DNA from: an uncultured Brevibacillus sp.
GTDB lineage: Bacteria > Bacillota > Bacilli > Brevibacillales > Brevibacillaceae
Assembly: GCF_947502445.1 (NCBI RefSeq)
Contig: NZ_CANMZW010000004.1
Location: 62,001-126,000 of the forward strand
Reading direction: 5' to 3'
DNA: 64,000 bases
The notes below the pieces were generated by a model that searched no databases, was not told the origin of the DNA, and saw only the letters and a list, made by a program, of their open reading frames with translations. Positions 57,698 through 64,000 of the stretch are shown here, piece by piece (within the stretch, counting starts at the first letter, position 1; each line of letters opens with the position of its first letter). Made by a program: the position numbers and the translations under genes.

Positions 57698-58525
57698 ATG
57701 CAAAGACGTTTTCCTCTGAGTAAAATCGCCGGATATTTGTTTGTCATCATTAGCTCTTTAATCATGTTTGTCCCGTTTTTGACCACTATCTTTAACTCGC
57801 TCAAAACCTACAAGCAATACATGCAATTTCCACCAGAATGGCTGCCTGATCCAGTGAAATGGAGCAACTACACACAGGTATGGGAGCAAGCCAATTTCAG
57901 CAGCTACACGATGAACAGTGTAATTGTCGCCGTGCTCTCTGTTGTGGGAACACTGCTATCCAGCTCTATGGTAGCGTTCGCCTTTGCGCGTCTGCGGTTT
58001 CCTTTTCGAGATACGCTGTTCATGATCGTGCTGGGGACGATGATGATCCCCGGGATTGTGACGATTATTCCGCAATTTATCATTTTTAAAAACCTCGGAC
58101 TGCTCGATTCGCTGGCACCGCTCTGGATATTGGAGTGGCTGGGCCAGCCGTTTGCCATCTTCTTGATGAGGCAAGCTTTCTTGAGTATCCCCAAGGATTA
58201 TGAGGAAGCAGCCAAGCTGGATGGCTGCAATCCGCTGCAAATTTATTGGAAAGTCTTTTTGCCGATGTGCAAGCCTTCTCTCGCGACACTGGCGGTGTTT
58301 ACCTTCATGGGAAAATGGAACGAAATCCTGGCCCCAATCATTTACCTCATATCCGAGGAGCATTTTACCCTTCCTATCGGCATCCTGTCACTTCGCGGTC
58401 AGTACAAAACAGATGATCAGCTGCTGGTAGCGGGGGCTCTGATCAGCTTGATTCCGATTTTGATCGTCTTCCTTTTTGCGGAGAAGTATTTTGTGGAGGG
58501 CTCGAAAACTTCAGGACTGAAGTAG
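57698..58525 (+). CDS. Sugar ABC transporter permease (MalG type)
   Basis: 275 residues, six membrane helices. EAA loop DYEEAAKLDGCNPLQIYWKV, then FLPMCKPSLATLAVFTFMGK; the short N-terminus and NSLKTYKQYMQFPPEWLPD are typical of MalG-type partners. ATG 57698 has AAAAGGAGG 6 bases upstream; an in-frame GTG at 57668 lies before that site. Forms a heterodimer with the preceding permease. Confidence 0.92.
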   Translation: MQRRFPLSKIAGYLFVIISSLIMFVPFLTTIFNSLKTYKQYMQFPPEWLPDPVKWSNYTQVWEQANFSSYTMNSVIVAVLSVVGTLLSSSMVAFAFARLRFPFRDTLFMIVLGTMMIPGIVTIIPQFIIFKNLGLLDSLAPLWILEWLGQPFAIFLMRQAFLSIPKDYEEAAKLDGCNPLQIYWKVFLPMCKPSLATLAVFTFMGKWNEILAPIIYLISEEHFTLPIGILSLRGQYKTDDQLLVAGALISLIPILIVFLFAEKYFVEGSKTSGLK

Positions 58526-58542
58526 ACGACAGGAGGCTGCTA

Positions 58543-59511
58543 ATGGTTATGCATTATATGCCTTGGGATGCTTCCTATCTGGAGGCGTTATGTGAGCTGT
58601 GGAATCGAGAGCTGGGTGAGCGCTTCCCCATGCGACCAGCGTTATTTCACCAAAACAGCTTTGCTGATGAAAATGTACTGGATGCGGGATCATGGATTGT
58701 CTGTGATCCAAAGACCATGCAGCCTGTCGGGTTCGTGGTGGCAAAATGCTGGCAGGAAAAGCTTGAGCTGCAGCTGGGAATGGGAGTGGGCTGGATACAG
58801 GTGCTGCTAGTCGCTGAAAAATACCGCGGGCAAGGCATCGGCACCGAATTGCTGACAAGGGCAGAAGCAGCGTTGCGACAGCAAGGTGCCAAAAGCATCC
58901 TGTTGGGACGTGACCCGTATCATTATTTCCCCGGTATTCCTGAGGAGTCTCCAGAGGTCAAGGCGTGGTTTGAGCAGCGCGGTTATGTTGTACATGAACC
59001 TTTGGAAAACGATTTGCTTTGCCACTACCCTGATTCAGCAAAAGCAGAGCTTCCTCATGTGTCGGATGGTTGTTTTCGCCTGTTGACCGTAGCAGACAAG
59101 GATGCCTTTCTAGACTTTTTGCATCGCTGCTTTCCTGGAAGATGGGAGTACGAGGCAATTCATTATTTCAGGCGCGGTGGAGAGGGAAGAGAGTTTGTCG
59201 TCTTGGAAAAACGAGGAGAGATCATCGGCTTCTGCCGGATCAACGATAGCAGCTCACCCTTTATCGCCCAAAACGTTTACTGGGCACCGCTTTTTCATGA
59301 CGAGCTGGGGGGAATCGGTCCATTGGGAGTCGATTCCGAGCACCGGGGACAGGGCTTAGGCCTCGCAATCGTGGAGGCAGGCATTACGATGCTGCGAAAT
59401 CGTGGAATCAAACAGATCGTCATCGATTGGACAACGCTCGTCGACTTTTATGCAAAACTGGGGTATCGCAGCTGGAAGCAGTACGCCAAGTACAGAAAAG
59501 AATTCGAATAA
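58543..59511 (+). CDS. Tandem GNAT acetyltransferase, GlmA-like (glucosamine/glucosaminide N-acetyltransferase candidate)
   Basis: 322 residues with two GNAT domains. The first has WIQVLLVAEKYRGQGIGTEL (about 86-105), the second GPLGVDSEHRGQGLGLAIVE (about 265-284), both canonical acetyl-CoA loops. This size and duplication match GlmA of Clostridium acetobutylicum, which re-acetylates glucosamine residues during peptidoglycan salvage and lies near nagZ. Here it stands directly upstream of nagZ (12-bp gap) in a sugar-import operon, so acetylating de-N-acetylated wall sugars so that NagZ can cut them is a good hypothesis. AGGAGG precedes ATG 58543. Confidence 0.8.
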   Translation: MVMHYMPWDASYLEALCELWNRELGERFPMRPALFHQNSFADENVLDAGSWIVCDPKTMQPVGFVVAKCWQEKLELQLGMGVGWIQVLLVAEKYRGQGIGTELLTRAEAALRQQGAKSILLGRDPYHYFPGIPEESPEVKAWFEQRGYVVHEPLENDLLCHYPDSAKAELPHVSDGCFRLLTVADKDAFLDFLHRCFPGRWEYEAIHYFRRGGEGREFVVLEKRGEIIGFCRINDSSSPFIAQNVYWAPLFHDELGGIGPLGVDSEHRGQGLGLAIVEAGITMLRNRGIKQIVIDWTTLVDFYAKLGYRSWKQYAKYRKEFE

Positions 59512-59523
59512 AGGGAGGTTTTC

Positions 59524-61116
59524 ATGAGAGCGGAGCAGATGAGCATAGAGCAAAAAGTAGGGCAAATTCTCATGATTGGCTACCAAACCATGGATATTCC
59601 TGACGAGATGGAAGCATGGATCAAACAGCATCAGATCGGCAATGTGATTCTCTTTAGTCGCAATATCAGTACGCCCGAAGAGACTTTTGAACGGATGCGG
59701 GTGCTACAGGGCTGGGCCAGAGAAGCAAAGCAGGCGTATCCACTGTTCATCGCGACTGATCAGGAGAACGGCGTGGTGACGAGGCTGCAAAAAGGTGCGA
59801 CTCGTTTTCCCGGAGCGATGGCGCTCGGGGCGACAGGAAACTCAGACAATGCCAAGCTCATCTATCAGGCAACAGGAGAGGAGCTGCGAGCATCGGGAAT
59901 CTCGATTAATTTTGCTCCCACGATCGACGTGAATCAGAGTCCGCTAAATCCGGTGATTGGAGTTCGCTCGTTTGGCGAAGCTCCTGAATACGTCGCCCGG
60001 TTTGGCCAGGCAGCTGTCCATGGGCTACTCACCAGTGGTGTAGTTCCTGCTGTGAAGCATTTTCCCGGACATGGTGATACCAGCACCGACTCGCACGATG
60101 AAATTCCGGTTCTCCGGCACGATCGGAAACGGCTGATGGACGCGGAGCTGGTGCCGTTTCAGTCTTGTATCGAGTCTGGCGTGCCGATGGTGATGGTAGG
60201 TCACATCAGTTTACCCCTGATTGATAAAAGCGGATCGCCCGCATCGATTTCAGCGGAGCTGGTGACGGGAATCCTGCGCCAAACGCTTGGCTTTCAAGGT
60301 GTAGCGGTCACCGACTGCCTGGAAATGACTGCTATCGCTGGCTCCATCGGTGTACCCGAAGCCGCGGTACGAGCGATACAGGCAGGGATCGATCTGGTTC
60401 TGGTCTCTCATACACAGGGCATTCAGCAAAAAACGCATGCTCGGCTGATTCAAGCGATTCATCGTGGAGAAATCTCTCTACAAAGGATAAATGAAGCCGT
60501 AGATCGTGTGCTTCAGTTGAAAAAACGATTTTTGTCATGGGAGGAATGTTTGGCAGCGAAGGGACAAACTTTTGATCGTAAGCGGCATGAAAAACTCGCG
60601 GATGAAATACTGGGGCAAGCAGTTACCTTAGTGAAAAATGATGATCAGCTTCTTCCGTTGGCGAAAAACACGTATCAATTGGGAGTGGTTTCCCCAGGGG
60701 TCACGAATCTCACGATGGCGGAGGAGGGGCTGTCTCTTTCGGAAACGCTGATGGAACCGCTGCGAAAATATGCAGCTGTGAAAGGCCATATTTTTTCCTC
60801 GCTCGATCCATCCGAAGGTGAAGGGGAACGGATCGCAAACGAAATAGCCGATACAGAAATCGTTCTCGTATTTACGTACAACGCCCATATTTACAAAGGT
60901 CAGTCGCGATTTGTCGGGAAGCTGAAGCAGTCGGGGAAAAAGGTAGTAGCAGTGGCGCTGCGAAATCCGTACGATCTGACTGGGTTTCCAGAGGTGGATG
61001 TTTTTCTTGCAGTATACGATCACGGGGAAAAAGCAATCGGGCTCATCGCAGACGTCTTGTTTGGAGAGCGCCCGGCATTCGGACAATTGCCTGTCAGCAT
61101 TTGCTCAAAAAAATAA
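59524..61116 (+). CDS. nagZ: Beta-N-acetylglucosaminidase, GH3 family
   Basis: 530 residues. The GH3 N-terminal barrel (about 1-330) shows KHFPGHGDTSTDSH with the Asp189/His191 dyad used as general acid-base in NagZ, and VAVTDCLEMTAI with nucleophile Asp264. The remaining ~200 residues form the second alpha/beta domain found in the long, Gram-positive NagZ (YbbD) type. There is no signal peptide, so this one is probably cytoplasmic, unlike B. subtilis YbbD. It releases GlcNAc from GlcNAc-MurNAc fragments. Last gene of the operon; GGGAGG precedes the ATG. Confidence 0.93.
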   Translation: MRAEQMSIEQKVGQILMIGYQTMDIPDEMEAWIKQHQIGNVILFSRNISTPEETFERMRVLQGWAREAKQAYPLFIATDQENGVVTRLQKGATRFPGAMALGATGNSDNAKLIYQATGEELRASGISINFAPTIDVNQSPLNPVIGVRSFGEAPEYVARFGQAAVHGLLTSGVVPAVKHFPGHGDTSTDSHDEIPVLRHDRKRLMDAELVPFQSCIESGVPMVMVGHISLPLIDKSGSPASISAELVTGILRQTLGFQGVAVTDCLEMTAIAGSIGVPEAAVRAIQAGIDLVLVSHTQGIQQKTHARLIQAIHRGEISLQRINEAVDRVLQLKKRFLSWEECLAAKGQTFDRKRHEKLADEILGQAVTLVKNDDQLLPLAKNTYQLGVVSPGVTNLTMAEEGLSLSETLMEPLRKYAAVKGHIFSSLDPSEGEGERIANEIADTEIVLVFTYNAHIYKGQSRFVGKLKQSGKKVVAVALRNPYDLTGFPEVDVFLAVYDHGEKAIGLIADVLFGERPAFGQLPVSICSKK

Positions 61117-61128
61117 TGAAAAAAACCA

Positions 61129-61158
61129 TTGAACGATATACTTTACGGGGGTATAGTA
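61129..61158 (+). promoter_or_regulatory. Promoter with overlapping CsoR/CstR-like palindrome
   Basis: TTGAAC (61129-61134) and TATAGT (61152-61157) are separated by exactly 17 bases, a strong housekeeping promoter. Within it, TATACtttacgggGGTATA (61137-61155) is a partial palindrome of the kind bound by CsoR-family (Cu(I), persulfide or formaldehyde) repressors, which typically sit across the spacer and -10. The repressor itself is not in the window (operator call is inference). Confidence 0.55.
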
Positions 61159-61183
61159 ATTTTATAGGATGAGGTGAGAATCA

Positions 61184-61375
61184 ATGGGTCCCCACTGCTA
61201 TGAAGAATGGCAGGAATGTTGCCCAGTGGATACCGGGAGAAAAAAGAAGCATTCGAAAAAAAGAGGAGTGCAATCATATGGGAAAAAAGAAATTTGCCGT
61301 TACTCCCGGTTTCGAAGTGGGAGGAACCCTTTTTCGGCCGGAGCAGTTGGCAGTTCTCGGATCGATCGTGGGTGA
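61184..61375 (+). CDS. Possible small Cys-containing leader ORF
   Basis: A 63-codon frame begins MGPHCYEEWQECCPVDTGRK with GAGGTGAGA just upstream, then overlaps the next gene in another frame. Only the first ~30 codons look specific. It could be a leader peptide or chance; it is the first start after the promoter. Confidence 0.3.
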   Translation: MGPHCYEEWQECCPVDTGRKKKHSKKRGVQSYGKKEICRYSRFRSGRNPFSAGAVGSSRIDRG

Positions 61376-61895
61376 AGATGCAAAAATAGAAATGACCACG
61401 TTTAAACAGCTTTACGTGGAAGTACTGGAAGAACGTGAGGAAGAGATAAAAGAAAAACTGAAAGCAGCAGGGCTCGAAATTCACCCTGCCGGTTTTTACA
61501 CCAAAAGCTTAATCACGTGCAATTTCTGCAGAGGAGCAGAAGACGCAGGACTGGATGTAGCAAAGAAGCTGGACGAAGTGATCGCTGGTCATGCGGTTCC
61601 CAACCCATTAAAAATCGGCTATGCCGGTTGCGCGTTGGGAACATCAGAGCCATTGCTAAAGGATATAGGAATCGTGAATATGAAGGATACATTCGATATT
61701 TACGTGGGGGGAGAGAGCAAAGGGTTGAAGGCAAAGCTTGCCCAGTTATTCCTGTCAGCATTAACCGAAGAACAGTTGGTTACAGTTGTACAGAAATTGA
61801 TTCGATTCTTCCAACAAAACGGAAAGAACAAAGAAAAATTCTCAACCTTTATAAATCGGGTATCGGTTGAAGCACTACGCGAAGCAGTTGTGTAA
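61278..61895 (+). CDS. Single-module nitrite/sulfite reductase-like protein
   Basis: 205 residues. The N-terminal ~75 residues match the ferredoxin-like half domain of nitrite/sulfite reductases (FAVTPGFEVGGTLFRPEQLA; TFKQLYVEV), followed by a truncated FeS/siroheme-type domain with cysteines in ITCNFCRGAEDAG and YAGCALGTSEPLLKDIG. The spacing departs from the CX5C...CX3C of true sulfite reductases, so it may bind only an FeS cluster or neither. Related one-module proteins occur in sulfur-handling gene sets. ATG 61278 follows GAGGAG. The CsoR-like operator upstream points to copper or persulfide control (inference). Confidence 0.72.
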   Translation: MGKKKFAVTPGFEVGGTLFRPEQLAVLGSIVGEDAKIEMTTFKQLYVEVLEEREEEIKEKLKAAGLEIHPAGFYTKSLITCNFCRGAEDAGLDVAKKLDEVIAGHAVPNPLKIGYAGCALGTSEPLLKDIGIVNMKDTFDIYVGGESKGLKAKLAQLFLSALTEEQLVTVVQKLIRFFQQNGKNKEKFSTFINRVSVEALREAVV

Positions 61896-61953
61896 TCATG
61901 CATAAATGTGTACGGATTGGGCGGCTCAGGCTGGATTTGGGCATCCAAAGATG

Positions 61954-61986
61954 AACGGCCAAAGAAATAGTCTTCTTTGGCCGTTT
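61954..61986. terminator. Bidirectional intrinsic terminator
   Basis: Perfect 13-bp stem AACGGCCAAAGAA / TTCTTTGGCCGTT (61954-61966, 61973-61985) between convergent genes. Confidence 0.88.
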
Positions 61987-62003
61987 GGCTTTGACGATAG
62001 CGA

Positions 62004-62972
62004 TTATCTGTTATGTAGTCGGTTCGAGATTTCGTCCAGCTTATGTATAATCGAAAATAATTGCTCGGAGGTAGTATCCAGTTCTTCCGCAGAAACGGAT
62101 GACAAGGAAACCTGTTGGTCGATTTTATGCAGCTGATTGTTAATGTTCAGCAGTGAGGTGTGTATATTTTTCGAAGAGGCGCTTGATTTATCGGCTAATT
62201 TTCGTACTTCATTGGCAACGACGGTAAAGCCCCGCCCGTGCTCTCCTGCTCTGGCAGCTTCAATGGCAGCGTTGAGACCGAGTAGGTTTGTCTGGGTGGA
62301 AACATCTGCGACAAAGCCGCTGAGCTTCTCAATTTCTTCGTTTTGTTCCTTGAGCACATGCATGGATTGAGCAATTTCATCATTCACTTCACTAAGCTTA
62401 GTGGCGGATCGCGCAAATACGGAGGAGATCCGAATGGCTTCCTGCGTAGTAGCTGTCAGCTCTGTTGCCATTTGCTCCATATTTTCGCGATACGTTCGGT
62501 TTTCCCTCGTTGTGTCCCCGATGTACTGCTCCAAAATGATCGCAGAGTCAAAAAACAATCTTTTAGTCAGCGCTTGATAATAAAGAGCAGCGTCCGGCAA
62601 ACAGGGGATTCTTTCTGCAAAAAGGCGTAAATAAAGCGAGTATCCACCCAAGAACCAGGAGGCCGATAAACCGATACGGGCATGTGTAGAACCGATTCGC
62701 TGGCGGCTTTTAATATAGTCTTCATCAAGTGTGTCAGAACCGAGTGATTCCAGGTACCACATCTGTACTTTCTTTAAGCTTTCTACCGATGCGTTTGCCT
62801 GAATGATCTGACTCAGGTTGGCATACTTGTCTAATTCCTCGTAAAAGCAATCTACCATCTCCTCCGAATGCTTCATGATGAAGTCTTTGTGCGTATGCAA
62901 GAGCTGCAAATCTTCAGCCGTCAGACCATAATACGTACACAGCTGGCTCCACTTTTTCTCCAATGCAATCAT
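62004..62972 (-). CDS. Globin-coupled sensor with methyl-accepting chemotaxis-type signalling domain
   Basis: 322 residues. Residues ~1-160 form a protoglobin sensor domain; [20 protein letters not shown] contains the likely proximal haem ligand His97. Residues ~190-322 are a coiled-coil MCP signalling domain with the hairpin tip [20 protein letters not shown]. There is no membrane segment, as in the soluble O2 sensor HemAT, but the signalling domain is about 100 residues shorter than in HemAT (432 aa). It may pass oxygen or NO signals to a chemotaxis kinase; the shorter coil raises doubt about joining receptor arrays. Confidence 0.88.
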   Translation of the reverse strand: MIALEKKWSQLCTYYGLTAEDLQLLHTHKDFIMKHSEEMVDCFYEELDKYANLSQIIQANASVESLKKVQMWYLESLGSDTLDEDYIKSRQRIGSTHARIGLSASWFLGGYSLYLRLFAERIPCLPDAALYYQALTKRLFFDSAIILEQYIGDTTRENRTYRENMEQMATELTATTQEAIRISSVFARSATKLSEVNDEIAQSMHVLKEQNEEIEKLSGFVADVSTQTNLLGLNAAIEAARAGEHGRGFTVVANEVRKLADKSSASSKNIHTSLLNINNQLHKIDQQVSLSSVSAEELDTTSEQLFSIIHKLDEISNRLHNR

Positions 62973-63109
62973 GATGATCCCTTCTTATCTATCTATTAGT
63001 AGCAAACACTTTCAAATTTTAACAAATCATGAACAGTTTAAAACTGAGCATTTTGTGAAATATTACATAATATGGAAATATGTACATATGTAAATGTGGG
63101 GTTTAGTAC

Positions 63110-63143
63110 CAAAAAAAGAAGGATAGGGAAAGTCCCGATCCTC
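63110..63143 (-). terminator. Intrinsic terminator
   Basis: Minus-strand stem GGATCGGGA / TCCCTATCC around an AAG-type loop, followed by TTCTTTTTTT, just beyond the end of the sigma/anti-sigma chimera. Confidence 0.82.
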
Positions 63144-63170
63144 CTCATGTACATACATATTTAATTGTTG

Positions 63171-64000
63171 CTATTTGAACGAATTCGCGATTTTTAGTGC
63201 TTCATCTTTTCCAAAGCCTTTGCAGAACAAGGAGTAGCTGACACCTTCCTGTTCCCACATCAGCACCTTCGCCTTTAAATCCGCTGGCTTCCTTGAACGA
63301 ATAGCCAGCTGGCAAATAGGTGGGGCTGAGCAGCTTGTAGCTTACTGTTTTTTGTGCCTCAGCAAGAGTAGCGTAAATGGCGCGATCAATTTCCAATGGC
63401 TGATCATTTGCAGTGACCAAAGTTTTCTCCGAGTCTTGTACAAGACTAGCGTTTTGTTTGTCGACAGGAGGTGCTTGATCGTCCATCTGCATGACACTCG
63501 TATAGCCTAGCTGCACGATTTTGCTAATAGACTCCGTAGCATGATTCGCAAATGCCAGGAGTGGTTCAGAAAATGCTGTCGCTCCTACCAGCGTAATAAC
63601 AGCTACAGCAGCAGCAATTTTCCCTGTAAAAAACCGCGAGCGTAATCTCATCTGCTTCTCCATTATTTTTTCCTCCGTAATCCAATTACCGGAAATCATC
63701 TCCTTGATGCTGTCCAGCGAAAACCATTGTCTGCGTTTTTGCTTCCGGTAATAGTCGTTGACTGTATGGTGTGCGATCGAAAACAGCCATACCTCGAAAG
63801 GAGCGCGGTCCGGACGGAATGTAGACAGCTTTTGGAGCACTTTCTCAAATACTTGACTGGTTAGCTCTTCCGCTTCGCACAAATCTGAGACGCGATAGCG
63901 CATATAGTTATAGATTCGCTTGTGGTAACTATCAAAGACATCTCTGAAAAATGTGGAATCAGTAGAAGCTGTGTCGGTCTCGGTTGCAGAAAGGGCAAAG
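63171..64000 (-). pseudogene. ECF sigma region 2 fused to a DUF4367-type anti-sigma protein, frameshifted; runs off the window
   Basis: Read from the right edge: FRDVFDSYHKRIYNYMRYRV, EELTSQVFEKVLQKL and FEVWLFSIAHHTVNDYYRKQ are ECF sigma region 2. Shortly after (SLDSIKEMISGNWI) region 4 should follow, but the frame passes instead into a membrane segment (KIAAAVAVITLVGATAFSEP) and an outside domain ending LLSPTYLPAGYSFKEASGFK, typical of DUF4367 anti-sigma proteins. A one-base excess at about 63272 ends that frame at 63202; correcting it gives VLMWEQEGVSYSLFCKGFGK and DEALKIANSFK, ending at 63171. Deletion of region 4 plus part of the anti-sigma gene explains the fusion. Confidence 0.72.

Noticed and set aside
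1-64000. CRISPR arrays, tRNA or rRNA genes.
   Set aside because: No regularly spaced repeats, cloverleaf-like segments or rRNA-like stretches were noticed on either strand.

Overview
The window looks like a chromosomal segment of a spore-forming Bacillota bacterium, most likely Brevibacillus or a close relative (inference). The evidence is gene order shared with the Bacillus subtilis yuzB-yutJ / yutM / yumC-yumB / yuiA-yuiB-yuiC-yuiD-yuiE / yuiH neighbourhood, sporulation genes (a Spo0E-like phosphatase and a 27-residue YjcZ-type protein), strong AGGAGG-type ribosome binding sites with frequent GTG/TTG starts, and an aminofutalosine synthase (MqnE) in place of anything from the classical menaquinone route. 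No rRNA, tRNA or CRISPR array was seen.

Layout. 0-2.4 kb: end of a dipeptide uptake/recycling operon (binding protein, class I amidotransferase-like hydrolase, D-aminopeptidase DppA). 2.4-9 kb: Nudix, an IS200/IS605 (TnpB) relic abutting yutJ, yuzB, mqnE, Spo0E-like, an IscA-type protein and an ECF sigma/membrane-partner pair. 9-18 kb: TIMP-like secreted protein, phosphoesterase, an M20 amidohydrolase/MFS pair with a divergent regulator, a CuA-type lipoprotein and a LysP-like permease. 18-28 kb: the conserved yumC-yumB-yuiABC-yuiD-pepA-yuiH block, rich in flavin, NAD(P) and metal-cofactor proteins. 28-42 kb: accessory genes (MFS plus ArsR, epimerase, GNATs, a YcdB/YcdC pair, a SUKH-containing trio, an AraC plus siderophore-binding lipoprotein, cupin, DinB). 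42-54 kb: a decaying, patchwork region. 54-61.1 kb: an operon for cell-wall sugar salvage (RpiR regulator, sugar ABC transporter lacking its ATPase, tandem GNAT, NagZ). 61-64 kb: a one-module siroheme/FeS-type protein behind a CsoR-like operator, a globin-coupled sensor, and a broken sigma/anti-sigma chimera at the right edge.

The most interesting part is 42-54 kb. Two tandem class 3 lipase genes are each disabled in a different way. A SRAP (YedK/HMCES) gene is cut in two by about 3.5 kb of AT-rich foreign DNA carrying the C-terminal half of a SMODS/AGS-C CD-NTase (a CBASS-type nucleotide cyclase), inverted repeats resembling insertion-sequence ends, and a twice-frameshifted unknown gene. A lone group II intron domain V lies further right. 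Several lesions are single-base changes in homopolymers, so real decay must be separated from assembly error. I see no intact, clearly new multi-gene system; the best leads are the CBASS relic/insertion, the SUKH-containing trio and the operator-controlled one-module reductase.
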